Assembly (NCBI GenBank): GCA_039105265.1
Contig: JAPFFF010000011.1
Coordinates: 2,356,001 to 2,420,000, forward strand
Direction: 5' to 3'
DNA length: 64,000 nucleotides
DNA from: Tritrichomonas musculus
Taxonomy: Eukaryota; Parabasalia; Tritrichomonadida; Tritrichomonadidae
A program made the position numbers and the translations under genes. Positions 52,315 through 63,118 of the stretch are shown here, piece after piece (position 1 is the stretch's first letter; the number at the start of each line of letters is the position of its first letter). The notes beneath the pieces were generated by a model. It was given only the letters and a program-made list of their open reading frames with translations, was not told the DNA's origin and ran no database searches.

Positions 52315-54861
52315 ATGACTGAAGAACTAATTCAAGCAACTTCTGATGAAATGTTAATCGAAAAACTTCGCACAAACGTTGATATTGCATGTAAAAGTTC
52401 TCTTGAAGAAAGATTAAAGGCGGTTGATTATTTAATTGATGAACTTAAAAAATCTACATCATCAATGACTTCTGTTCCAAAACCTATGAAACATCTTGTA
52501 CCTTACTTATCAGAGCTTAAGCAAGCTTATAGTACTTATTCAAATGACGAATATCGCAGGAAATTAGCTGACTTATTATCATTACTTTGCATCGTTGATA
52601 TTGAAAAATCATATGATATATTAACTTATCGAATTGCATGTCCAATTGATAATATTGGTTGTTGGGGTCATGAATATGTTAGGTGCCTAACTCTCGTTTT
52701 AGTTCGCGCTTATGAAAATCCAAACGACTTTTCTCAATTTGATCAACTTCTATCTCTAATTGAACAAATATCGAAATATTATATGGAGCATAATGACGAG
52801 CCAGATGCATGCGATTTATTACTCAAAGTTGATCATCTTGATGACATTATTGCTCTTGTTGATGAAGAATCACATAAACGTGTTTGCACATATCTTCTCC
52901 AGAATTTCAATTATTTACCCGACCCATTGAATGTTACCGTTCTTCAGATCGTTGAACAAATATATACAAAACTCGGAAAGACTGCACAAGCAATGGTTAT
53001 CGCACTCAAGTTAAATGACCATGAAATGATGCACGAAATATTTACAAATTGTACAGATCCAAGCATTAAAAAGCAATTAGCATTTTTATTAGCACGCCAA
53101 CTTATCGTCTTTGAAGATGAAATGGACGAAGAACTAGTAGAAATAGCAACAAATACCGAACTCTTTTCGCGATTTACGGAAATATCACAGAGTTTACAAA
53201 AATCGAAACCAAAAACTCCTGATGATGTTTTACAGTTACAAGCATCTTTAGGTAACCGCCAAAATAATCGTGTTGACAAAGCTTTATCATTAATTGCAAA
53301 GTCATTTGTTGCAGCTTTTCATAATGCTGGAATCAAAGAAGATCTTTACTACACAGCACCACGTGGTACTGATTGCATTATGCGAAATCATGGAATTGGA
53401 CGTGCTGTTGCTATTGCTACATTAGGCATGCTCAACCTTTGGGATATTGAAGCTGGCCTTAACGTTCTCGATTTTTGGACACATTCTGAAGACGATAATA
53501 TAATCATGGGTGCTTTGACAGGTGTTGGTATCGTTTCAGCAGCAGTTCGCTCTGAATTTGATCCCGCCAAAGCTTTACTAGTTGACTTTCTTTCACAAAA
53601 AAAAGAAGATGTTAAAATAGGTGCTATTTTTGGCTTTGCAATGGCTTATGCAGGCTCAGAACGAGAAGATATTTTCGAACTTCTTGCACCATTTTTGGGA
53701 ATTGAAGAAGATCCACGCATTAGAGCTTTTGCATCACTTGCGATCGGACTTGTTTTTGTTGGAACATGTAACGATAGCGCTTTAAGTTCTGTATCAGAAA
53801 TGATTATCCAAACCACTGATGATAGTAAGTCCATTGCTCAATTGATTCCTATCATGGCTCTTGGTTTGGGTCTTATTTTCCTTGGTCAACAAAGTCGTTG
53901 TGATGCAGCTATTGAGATTCTCAAAACAGCATCAACGACTCTATCTGATTTTGCTCAAACAACAATCATTGGATGTGCTTATGCAGGAACAGGAAACGTA
54001 CTTGAAATCCAGAAAATGCTTCGTATATGCACAGTTGATGACAGTATACAACATGCTGCTGCTGTTCTAAGCATTGCTGTAATTGCTATTGGTGATTCTG
54101 TTTCAACTCAAATGGCAAAGAGGATGTTTGAACATATCATGCAATATGGCAAAAGTAATGCACGTCAAATGGTTCCAATTGCTCTAGCTTTGACATCAGT
54201 ATCGCAACCACTTCCCGAACTTGTTGATACATTACACAGATATGGACATGATGAACCAAAAATTGCACTTAATGCTATTATTGCAATTGGTCTTCTTGCT
54301 GCAGGAACACAGAATACTCGCGCTATTGGTACACTTCGACAACTTGAAAGTTTTCATAAAAATAATCCTCATGCAATGATGCTACTTCAAATAGCAGAAG
54401 GATTAACACATTTAGGCCAAGGTTTGATGACTTTGAGTCCAACATATGGAGATTCAATTCTTCTTCATCCAGTTGCTCTTGGATCTCTAATGACAATTGC
54501 TTTCTCATGTATTGCTCCTCTTCAACGTGGAACTGATAATGAAAGAGCTGACCCATTAATTTCAAAGGAACCCCTATTGTTCTTCTTTGTAGCACCAGCA
54601 ATTGGCCCTAGATTCTTAGTAACTCTTGATGAAGATTTGAACATCTTTCCATTACAAGTTAGAGTTGGTCAAGCTATTGACGTGGTAGGTCAAGCTGGTA
54701 AACCTAGAGCTATTTCTGGATTTCAGACACTTGATACACCTATCGTTTTAGCTGCTGGACAAAGAGCGGAGTTTGTAGATGAAACATATGAGCCTTTATC
54801 TCCTATCTTAGAAGGATTTGTGATTGTTAGAAAACAACGCACAGAAACAAAAACAGAGTAA
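52315..54861 (+). CDS. RPN1: 26S proteasome regulatory subunit Rpn1 (PSMD2)
   Basis: 848 residues (human about 908, yeast 993). Rpn1 is the large base subunit of the 19S particle that binds ubiquitin receptors and ubiquitin-like shuttle proteins. The N-terminal half is helical. Proteasome/cyclosome repeats run from about residue 390 to 700 (for example GALTGVGIVSAAVR, KIGAIFGFAMAYAGS, RAFASLAIGLVFVGT). The C-terminal signature is clear: DPLISKEPLLFFFVAPAIGP, then DTPIVLAAGQRAEFVDE, then SPILEGFVIVRK. The first ATG in frame is used. Codons are moderately biased, as expected for a housekeeping gene. Confidence 0.95.
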   Translation: MTEELIQATSDEMLIEKLRTNVDIACKSSLEERLKAVDYLIDELKKSTSSMTSVPKPMKHLVPYLSELKQAYSTYSNDEYRRKLADLLSLLCIVDIEKSYDILTYRIACPIDNIGCWGHEYVRCLTLVLVRAYENPNDFSQFDQLLSLIEQISKYYMEHNDEPDACDLLLKVDHLDDIIALVDEESHKRVCTYLLQNFNYLPDPLNVTVLQIVEQIYTKLGKTAQAMVIALKLNDHEMMHEIFTNCTDPSIKKQLAFLLARQLIVFEDEMDEELVEIATNTELFSRFTEISQSLQKSKPKTPDDVLQLQASLGNRQNNRVDKALSLIAKSFVAAFHNAGIKEDLYYTAPRGTDCIMRNHGIGRAVAIATLGMLNLWDIEAGLNVLDFWTHSEDDNIIMGALTGVGIVSAAVRSEFDPAKALLVDFLSQKKEDVKIGAIFGFAMAYAGSEREDIFELLAPFLGIEEDPRIRAFASLAIGLVFVGTCNDSALSSVSEMIIQTTDDSKSIAQLIPIMALGLGLIFLGQQSRCDAAIEILKTASTTLSDFAQTTIIGCAYAGTGNVLEIQKMLRICTVDDSIQHAAAVLSIAVIAIGDSVSTQMAKRMFEHIMQYGKSNARQMVPIALALTSVSQPLPELVDTLHRYGHDEPKIALNAIIAIGLLAAGTQNTRAIGTLRQLESFHKNNPHAMMLLQIAEGLTHLGQGLMTLSPTYGDSILLHPVALGSLMTIAFSCIAPLQRGTDNERADPLISKEPLLFFFVAPAIGPRFLVTLDEDLNIFPLQVRVGQAIDVVGQAGKPRAISGFQTLDTPIVLAAGQRAEFVDETYEPLSPILEGFVIVRKQRTETKTE

Positions 54862-55087
54862 TTTTTTGATGTTCAAAATTTTTTTTTTTTTATATTTTTG
54901 ATGTGATTTTTTCTATATGATTAATGGTTTTCATTTAATAAATGTTTTTTTATTCTTTCTTATCCTTTCTATAATTTAATCTTAGACACCCTTAAAGATG
55001 ATTTTACGAGAGAATAACAAAAGGGAGTAAAAATATAGGGTTGGCTTTTTTTTAATGATATATAAAAATATTGGTTAAAACGAATTC

Positions 55088-57037
55088 TTAATCATAAAAT
55101 GACTCTTCTTCTTCATATTCATAACCTGATTGCTGGATTTGAACCGGTCTTCTCGAGTTACGAAGTCTTGAACCAGAATGATTTCGTGATCCAGATGATG
55201 TATTTCTTGGTTCAATGCTTGAATTATTTCGAGTTGAATGACGGCTTCTTGAAGATCGCGAATATGATGCAGAGAGTGGCCTTTCGAAGTCTTGAGAATC
55301 TTCACTATTTTCAGTAAGTCTGTTTGAATTTTGACTTCTCGATATATTGCGACTGTTTGACCTTCTTGAGCGAGTTGAGGAAGGCGTTGCTGGGTTATTA
55401 TAGACGGGACGACCTGAATGCGAAGTTCTATTTCTTCTTCGACTAGATTCTGATTGAGTAATTGAAAAATCTGTTTCTACATTAGAAATAATGCCTGTTT
55501 CATCTGGTAAACTGTCAAATTGCTCTATTGTTTCATCAAATCGTTCGAGAGCTTCCATAACTTCCAAAACAAGAGGGAAAAAGAGAGGCGATGCTTCTTC
55601 TTTTGTTCTTGGAATTGCTCGTAATATTGTTATTATATCTCCACCATGAGTAGTGAACAAATCTTGAAGAAAACTAGATGGGTTGAAACGTGTTGTTGGT
55701 ACTTTGTAATTATTGCTTTTAGTAATAATATCGATAATTTTGGTAGTGTTTGTACGAGTATTTGAACCTTGGGGCTTGGCTTTGAGTAGTAGAACAAATG
55801 TGTTGAGCTGTTGACGAGCCTCTTGGCTGTCTTTATCACCACCTAGGTATTTGTTCATGAAAATTGAAAGATAAAGAAGGGACCAAACAAAATCAACATC
55901 ATCACCACGATCCATACCTCTAAATTCGTCGATAATGATACAGAATAAAAACTTTGATACAGGATTAAGTTCTTTAAGCATAGTGATAACATTGATAATA
56001 CGCTTGTTATCTAGAGTATCAATAATGTCTGAAGATTTTTGGTACCATTGAGGGCTTAAAATGGAAATGAATCGACCGAGTAGCTCAGGCCACGGCTTAT
56101 AAGCACATTCACTTTTTATATTTAGAATGAATTGACAAATTTTAGATCTGACAAATGCTGACAAGAAATTGTAGCGATATAAGTAAACCAATAAACTTTC
56201 AGCTTGAGATTGAGTTAAACGAGGAAGACTTAATATAATGTCTATGAATGAAAAATCATATGTACTTATCAAAGATTTCAAATTTATTTCGTTTTCAAAT
56301 CCTAACGCTTTGACAATACAGCTCATTTTGTCATCATCACTAACTGGACCCATTGGTAAAACACTAGGCCTTTGATTAGAATTGGATAAAGTTATGTTTC
56401 CTATTCCTACACCTTCGCTTGTCAATGAAATCGATTTATTGATACTTAATGCTTGACCAGGTATTTGGTTGATATAAAATATCATATTATCATCGGATAA
56501 GTACAAATCTCCATTAAAATTATAAATCGCTTCAAATTCAGATGAATTAAAAATCATTCTTAAATAATCATCATTTCCAGAATATTTGCTTTTGTATGCC
56601 GCTTTTCCAACAACAATTGGATGATCATATTTCTGATGGCCAAAAAGGTTTTTCCGTTTTGAATGACGTGATGCAGGGTCGATGGAATAAGCAAGTTCAC
56701 GAATAAAGCGATTCTTTAATTCTTTAAATTCTTCTTCATCTAAACCTTGTTTTTGACTTTCAATTTGATTTTTTAGACTTTGAATCAGAGAACGGAATCG
56801 TTTGGTTCTTTCATTGATTAAACGACATTTTCTTCGAATTGTTTCATCATCACCTTGAACAGCAGAAACAAGCCTTTCAACTTCTTCTTTTCCAAATTTT
56901 GAATTTGGGGGAATTTGCATTTGAATATCTCGATTATCATTATTTGTGTTAAATAAATCAGGTGTTTCCAAAATATTGATATCTGTCTGAGTTTGATTGT
57001 TTTTACGAATTAAGTATACGTCGCATGAAGAAGACAT
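55088..57037 (-). CDS. Protein of unknown function with Ser/Arg-rich tail
   Basis: 649 residues, ATG at 57037 (MSSSCDVYLIRKNN). Residues about 50-130 are basic and helical (RRKCRLINERTKRFRSL). About 130-215 are mixed; a long helical core of about 245-495 (DFSFIDIILSLPRL, LLVYLYRYNFLSAFV) resembles all-helical regulatory domains such as Ras-GEF/GAP-like or armadillo folds, without a motif to decide. The last 130 residues are disordered, rich in Ser, Arg and Asn (SRRRNRTSHSGR), and end in a Tyr/Glu-rich peptide (GYEYEEEESFYD). The tail suggests phosphorylation or RNA association. Not recognised. Confidence 0.65.
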   Translation of the reverse strand: MSSSCDVYLIRKNNQTQTDINILETPDLFNTNNDNRDIQMQIPPNSKFGKEEVERLVSAVQGDDETIRRKCRLINERTKRFRSLIQSLKNQIESQKQGLDEEEFKELKNRFIRELAYSIDPASRHSKRKNLFGHQKYDHPIVVGKAAYKSKYSGNDDYLRMIFNSSEFEAIYNFNGDLYLSDDNMIFYINQIPGQALSINKSISLTSEGVGIGNITLSNSNQRPSVLPMGPVSDDDKMSCIVKALGFENEINLKSLISTYDFSFIDIILSLPRLTQSQAESLLVYLYRYNFLSAFVRSKICQFILNIKSECAYKPWPELLGRFISILSPQWYQKSSDIIDTLDNKRIINVITMLKELNPVSKFLFCIIIDEFRGMDRGDDVDFVWSLLYLSIFMNKYLGGDKDSQEARQQLNTFVLLLKAKPQGSNTRTNTTKIIDIITKSNNYKVPTTRFNPSSFLQDLFTTHGGDIITILRAIPRTKEEASPLFFPLVLEVMEALERFDETIEQFDSLPDETGIISNVETDFSITQSESSRRRNRTSHSGRPVYNNPATPSSTRSRRSNSRNISRSQNSNRLTENSEDSQDFERPLSASYSRSSRSRHSTRNNSSIEPRNTSSGSRNHSGSRLRNSRRPVQIQQSGYEYEEEESFYD

Positions 57038-57118
57038 TTTTGATTTTTTGATATTTTAATGTTCAAATAAAAAGTTACTTTCTGTATTTTCTAAAACGTT
57101 TATCTTTATTTTTTAAAA

Positions 57119-57126
57119 AAACGGTC
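57119..57126 (-). promoter_or_regulatory. M3-like motif GACCGTTT
   Basis: The same octamer as before the gene at 29722, here about 80 bases before the ATG at 57037. A TAACTTTTT string lies closer to the ATG. Confidence 0.3.
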
Positions 57127-60100
57127 ATTATTAACATTTTTTTTTTCTTTAGATTTTCTCTCAAACGCTTTGAAAAAGTTTTTACACACAATTTTTTCCC
57201 TTTTTCAGAGAATTTATTTCAGAAATTTTAATGGAGTAAAATGACATAAATATAAATAATGAAAAAAAAGAAATATTTATTAGAATAAAGTATAGTTTTT
57301 TCAAAGCCTTTTTAGCTTTTTTTGGGAATGATGAAAAATCAAACAGCTGGGCAATAAAAATTCTGTGGCTTATTACTAATGTTGAAATATATGCGTTACA
57401 ATAGCTTCAATTCTTTTTAATTTTCGTTATAAAGGAGCAGAATTGTTGCATAAAGCATGCTTTGATGGCTAACTTGAATTTGAAAAACGTTCACTATATA
57501 AATATTAAATGGCAAAGAATATCAAATGGCAAAGAATATCAAATGTGGGATAGCTGCCAATCTTTCAGTCCCCTATATCAGCTTGTTTCTAACCAATTGA
57601 TGTTGTTTTCCGAAAAGAATAGTGAAATAACATACCGTGGGCATACATAGAGTCAATAAAAATTATTATAAACAGCCATTATGTAAATGATTAAAAAATA
57701 TTCAAAAAATTGAGAGGAAAATCGGTAGATTTTTATACCCACACTTTTCCCAAAAATTTCATTCAATTTTGAAAGAGCTTTCAAAATAACAAAACCAAAA
57801 AATATTAAAAAAATGAATAAAGAAAGTATTTATCTTTAAGTAAACTATTTATTATTAATAACCAATGGGAGCATGTAATAATTATCATTTATAATGAAAT
57901 TTTATTAAATAAATGACAATGATTTCATGTGTGAAATGGTTCAATAAGCAAAATTTAAAACCATGCTTTTGCAATTACCAGATTAATGAGATATATGTAG
58001 GTAATTAGGTGAACTGTGATAATACATTTCAAAATGGAAATTACGTTTATTTAACATTTACAACATAAAAATATGTTTATGCATTATATTAATGCTAAAG
58101 TTTATTATTTAACTTGAGTTTGATTTGAAACACAAGCTCAGAGTTAGATTATAATTTCAAATGATCAAAGGTTTTCATAAGATAATTACACTGAATATAT
58201 GCTAAACCAAAAGGAGTATGTATTTATTTGTTGCTGTAAGATATAGTTGAAATTTAAAATAGAGCTCGATTTAAACTGCTTTTGTTATGTTTTAGTAAAT
58301 AAAAGGTCTGACATACCAAATATCAATTCAAAAAAATTAGAAGGGTCGAAACTAGCGAATTTAAAATAAATATGATAATAATTAATATATTTTATTTAAA
58401 AATAGATAATAAAATTAAACTATGAATTATGATTTATTTAATGCGCTAGAAAACAAGATATTACTATAAAAAAATGATGACTTTTGAATTCAAATGCTGA
58501 TCGTCATTAGCAAATTTTTAACTTTGTATACAAAGTTTTCTATAAAATCATTTTATTAATCATTTATATCATAAAAAATAGCATTTATTTGCTTCTTGGT
58601 TGGTATAAATTTGAATTTATTGCCTAATAAAGTTGGACTTTGCCATATGAAATTATACTAGATAAGTAATTTTTTTGATGATTTGATGAAATGAAGCTCC
58701 AAAACATAAAATATCCTATTTTATATTGATAATAATCATTAGAAATTTATGTTTCTAAAAAATAAACTTAAATCAGTTAATCATATTTCTGTTACGAAAA
58801 ATGTAGCGCACCAAATTCAATGAAATTTATTCATCAGAAAATACATATATAATAACGATGATTTTATCAATATTTCAAAAATTTGTTATGAAATTGGAGA
58901 GAAAAGACGAATTTGAAATTGAGAGAAAATCATGTAATGTTCTCAATTCTGATTTTAAAAAACATAAATTTCTCATTTAAAATAATAATTATAATAAATC
59001 TAATAGATCAAAAGTTTTATTATATTTGTGCTTAATAAAAATTCAAACGATAAATTTGAAATATTCAAAATCAATCGTTTTCCTAAATCAAAATTTTAAA
59101 AAAATATAAACGGTTTAGTGTCTACCGTTCTAAAAAATTGAATTATAATTTAGAGAAAAGTGCAGATTTCAAGAATTACCAGAAAATCTCGGAAAAAAAG
59201 GCATTTTACGATCTACCTAGTTTTCTTTTAATTATTTATATATTATATATAAAAAATAAATATTAATTTTTTAATTCATTTGATAATCAAAAGTTCATAA
59301 TATGAGTAAATTCTAGAAAATGATATTCAAATATTTGGAATAAATATAATTATGCAATCATTGAAAGTATCCGAATAATTTATTTATCACTGATTATATC
59401 ATCTCTGATAACATCGCTATTTAATTTATCAAAATTAAAGGTGTGGGCGCTCACTTCACATTTCACTTTTTCTCTACAAATAATATATAGATCTAATTTT
59501 TTTTATAATATTATAATCTTTATCTAAACAACTATTTAAATTCATTATTTATTCTGCATTTTGTAGAAAATTGAACAACTTGAATTTTGAAATTAAACAG
59601 CAAAAAGCTTATACAGTCTATTTTTATAACATATATTATATTATTTATAAGGGTATGCAATGATTTTTCCTATTTAAGTTATGAAGTATTGAGCAAAAAT
59701 AGAAAGGCTACGATTTCAAAAATAGAAAGGCTACGATTTCAAAAATTGATTGAAAGGAAAATATATCTATATTCCTGAAATAAAATAGTTAATAATAGCT
59801 TATTTGTTAAGTTAGCAATGACTATTAATTATAATTGAAGATTGGTTTAAATGGTTCCATACATCATTTATTTCACTTTTATTTTTGAATGTAATATTTA
59901 TACGTTAAAATTGTAAAGTATTGAATTTTTCATTTACCAAATTGATTTCAGAATCAGCTTTTTGATTTAACCAATCAAAAATTAGACAAAAATTTATCAA
60001 TTAACAGAGTATAAAAGCATTATAAATAATCAAAATAATACAGAATGCTATTTAATGTTGAATTTGTTTTAATGATGTTGAAAATAATATCAAATTAAAA

Positions 60101-60619
60101 GAAAATTTTACCAAAATAAGAATAGTCAAAATGTATTCATATCAAAATAAGTTTTGATGTGTTAAAAAAGTAAGAATTGAATATCAAAATTTATTTTAAA
60201 TCTTATTGTTTTTGAATAGTTTATATTAAATAAACTTTTCAAAATATTTTAAAATTAAAATGCTAATAAAACGCGACGAATGGAATATTTTCCACTAAAA
60301 ATCAAAAATAATATTTTAATACTAATGTTAAGTATTATATATCAAAATCAACCGAAAATATTATTTTTAATAGCACCAAACCTTTTCAAAAATAAGATGA
60401 TAACATTATGTAATAATGCTTTTGGCTATAAAATTAAAATAAAGATGCCTTCAATAATATTATACATTACATACATGGTTTTCAAACATTAATTAAAGTA
60501 GAAATCGGGAAATATTGCATTCATCATTTATCAAAATTCAGAAGATGGCATTTAAAATAATTTCACCTTTTTTATTAAAAATTGAAAAATATATTCGGTT
60601 TATCGCAATTTATTAAAAA
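57127..60619. other. 3.5-kb AT-rich gene desert
   Basis: The longest stretch without a supported gene. Short tandem duplications: a 17-base unit AAATGGCAAAGAATATC twice (57507-57540) and a 23-base unit twice (59695-59740, core AGAAAGGCTACGATTTC). A 62-codon frame at 57462-57650 has no coding character. No tRNA or rRNA seen. Confidence 0.55.
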
Positions 60620-60627
60620 TTCCCGCC
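60620..60627 (+). promoter_or_regulatory. E2F-type site TTCCCGCC directly before the Myb gene ATG
   Basis: Two bases before the ATG at 60630, in otherwise AT-rich DNA. The same octamer lies six bases before the IBD factor ATG at 25179. Confidence 0.45.
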
Positions 60628-60629
60628 AA

Positions 60630-61718
60630 ATGACTCAGCAGACTCAACAGCAATCGCAGGAATTTCTCAACATAATTTCTCCTTATATAGGTGATAAAAA
60701 CAACGATAAACTGTCTGAAGTAGGCGATATATTAGCTCTATATATAAAGAATGCGATATCTCCAGAAGAAGCATCAGACCGTTTCTCTTCTCTATTTGGA
60801 ACAAATGAGATATTTGAAAAAATTGATGATTTTTTAAAAAAGATTAAAACATCTGATTCAACATTATATCAAACAAATCCAAATAATTCAAATATCCTTA
60901 ATCTTCCAAACTCTTCACCATCAGGTCTCCAACCTCAAGTACAATCATCATCTCAAAATAACCCACCATCAATTCAACCACAACTTCAACACCAATATAT
61001 AAATCAATCTTCATTAATGCCAACCAAAATGGCCCCGCTATCAGGCTTTCGAAAAAAGGCTCGTCCTTGGACTGCTGAAGAAGATCAAAGACTTACAAAC
61101 GCTATTAATGCAAATGGCACAGAAAATTGGCCTCTTGTTGCTACTTTGGTTGGTGGTGACAGAACAAGATCACAATGCAGCCAAAGATGGCATAGAGTTC
61201 TTGATCCAAAAATATCAAAATGCAATTGGTCCAGAGAAGAAGAACAAAAACTTTTAAATGCTGTTCAAGAATATGGAAATAAAGCTTGGACACGAATTGC
61301 AACGGAAATGGGAAACAGAAGTGATGTACAATGCAGGTTTAGATATAAGTTCCTTTTGAAAAAAGCTGCAGAAAATCAAACAGAAATTGGACCAATATCT
61401 GCTTCTCAAGATACTCTTAATCAAGTTTCACAGTCTGTTAACATATCTCAATTACAACTCGGTCAATATAATAATATTTTGCCATCATCCATTCAGGAAG
61501 ATCAGATTCAGATTTCAGATCAGATGAAAATTAACGACCCTTCTCAAATACCTCTTCATATTTTACAATTAGTTCCTGATAATCAGAAAGATAGCACACA
61601 TACAGCTAATAGCAACATTCATAATGCGGGCATAAATCAAAATAATGATGAAGAAGAACATCATGCTCAAAATCAAAATGACGAGGGACAAAACATAAAT
61701 GAAAACAACCAAAGCTAA
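60630..61718 (+). CDS. Two-repeat Myb transcription factor
   Basis: 362 residues from the ATG at 60630 (MTQQTQQQSQ); the frame before it opens only with TTG. Two c-Myb-type repeats at about 145-250. The first has W147, W161 and W184 in RPWTAEEDQRL, ENWPLVA and SQRWHRVL. The second has CNWSREEEQKLL and KAWTRIATEM, with Phe replacing the third Trp (CRFRYKFL). Residues 10-85 form a helical N-terminal domain, followed by a Gln/Pro/Ser linker; the C-terminus is Gln/Asn/Glu-rich, an activation-type region. Trichomonads have large families of such factors, and one class binds the M3 core-promoter motif. Targets here unknown. Confidence 0.9.
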   Translation: MTQQTQQQSQEFLNIISPYIGDKNNDKLSEVGDILALYIKNAISPEEASDRFSSLFGTNEIFEKIDDFLKKIKTSDSTLYQTNPNNSNILNLPNSSPSGLQPQVQSSSQNNPPSIQPQLQHQYINQSSLMPTKMAPLSGFRKKARPWTAEEDQRLTNAINANGTENWPLVATLVGGDRTRSQCSQRWHRVLDPKISKCNWSREEEQKLLNAVQEYGNKAWTRIATEMGNRSDVQCRFRYKFLLKKAAENQTEIGPISASQDTLNQVSQSVNISQLQLGQYNNILPSSIQEDQIQISDQMKINDPSQIPLHILQLVPDNQKDSTHTANSNIHNAGINQNNDEEEHHAQNQNDEGQNINENNQS

Positions 61719-62030
61719 CAATCTATTATGATGAGATTTTGAATTTATAGCAAAGATTCTATTGTCTTTTTCACTAAACTGTTAATCATTTTAAAATAAA
61801 GGCCAAACTCGGTTAATTTTTTATTTTTTCTAATGTATCTTATTTTTCTACTTTTGCTTTCATTTTATTAATTATTAATTAATTGAAATTTAATTCTAAA
61901 AACCTAAAGAATATCAAATTAATACACTCTGACTCTTGCTTCTAAATATGGAATAATATTTTTGTTATTATATATTGCTTATTTTGTAAAGCATTCCTTT
62001 CAAAAAGAAAAAGCTCATTTAATTTTTTGA
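61719..62030. other. Short AT-rich intergenic region with initiator
   Basis: 312 bases between two plus-strand genes. TCATT at 62015-62019 fits the trichomonad initiator, 11 bases before the next ATG. Nothing else is seen. Confidence 0.45.
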
Positions 62031-62903
62031 ATGGAATTTAATGATTTTTATAAACTACAAGAAGATGAAGAAGAAATTAAAAAACAAACAAATGATCCAG
62101 AAATAGATCCATATAGAGTTCTTATATATGATAAAGATTACACATTGCTTTTAGATTACAGGTCGCCAACATTTCATGGAAACGACATTGATTTTATTTC
62201 AATTTTAAAAACATGCGAGATTGTTTCAAATCCTGATGCAGAAATACTTGATTTTCCTGATATACAAATTGTTTTTTCATTAAAAATAATGAATTATTTA
62301 ATTGACATCGGAAGCTCTCATAATATTTTTTGCATTTCTGTATCAATTGATGATGTAAACCGCCCAGTAATGAAGGCAAATCCTCTGAATGCACTCTGCA
62401 CGTTATACTCATTAATTCATTTTAATAAGTCAGAAACATTTAATTTAAATTACATTAAATTCGATAACAGACTCATTACAAATTTATATAACATATTTTC
62501 TAATTTATGCAATCCTAATTTTGTTGAATACATATCGATCGTGTCACCAAGATACGAAGTTTTTTGTAGTTTTGGAAAGACAGAAATTCCACAAGAAGAT
62601 TATTTCGAAGTATGGGATGAAGCATTGTCAATTGCTGAAGAATTAGAAAAATCTGACCAACACGCCTTGAGTAATAATACAGACTACCTTGCTGTCTTTT
62701 CATTTCTCCCGTTTGTCAAAGTCATTGCCCTTTTTTCTGTAGAAGCTTTAAATTTTTCAGAACCAGAAGAAGAAAATCTAAAAATTCAAACAAATAATGA
62801 ATTACTAATGAATCCTTTCGCTTCGAAACTTAATGAACTAAAGCATACAATTCTAGCAATTTATCAAAATGATAAATTTTTTACCCAAAATGAAGATCTA
62901 TAA
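62031..62903 (+). CDS. Acidic protein of unknown function
   Basis: 290 residues, first in-frame ATG. Acidic N-terminus (EDEEEIKKQTNDPEID), then alternating strands and helices: YRVLIYDKDYTLLLDY, FCISVSIDD and FVEYISIVSPRYEVFCSF look like beta strands, as in roadblock/longin-type folds of trafficking or GEF complexes. About 60 residues near 190-250 are helical. No motif confirms a family. TAAA stop context. Confidence 0.6.
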   Translation: MEFNDFYKLQEDEEEIKKQTNDPEIDPYRVLIYDKDYTLLLDYRSPTFHGNDIDFISILKTCEIVSNPDAEILDFPDIQIVFSLKIMNYLIDIGSSHNIFCISVSIDDVNRPVMKANPLNALCTLYSLIHFNKSETFNLNYIKFDNRLITNLYNIFSNLCNPNFVEYISIVSPRYEVFCSFGKTEIPQEDYFEVWDEALSIAEELEKSDQHALSNNTDYLAVFSFLPFVKVIALFSVEALNFSEPEEENLKIQTNNELLMNPFASKLNELKHTILAIYQNDKFFTQNEDL

Positions 62904-63118
62904 ATTTTGAATCTGTAAAAAAAGTTTTACCAGCCCTTCGAAGGTTTTAAAAATTACGTTTTGTTTAAACTTTTTCAATAAAATAGACCAAGAAAAAAAA
63001 TCAATTACGTTTTACGATTACGTTTACGTGAAAATAATTAGAATACTACTTTTTTAGAAAAAGTTAATTAAAAGTCTCATTTGAAAAATAAAAATATTGA
63101 TCTTTAAATATAAATATT
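62904..63118. other. Short AT-rich spacer
   Basis: Contains a local repeat of the word TTACGTTT/TTACGATT (about 62953-63030) and nothing else recognisable. Confidence 0.4.

Noticed and set aside
57462-57650. 62-codon frame in the gene desert
   Set aside because: Includes a short tandem duplication and has no recognisable domain or codon bias.
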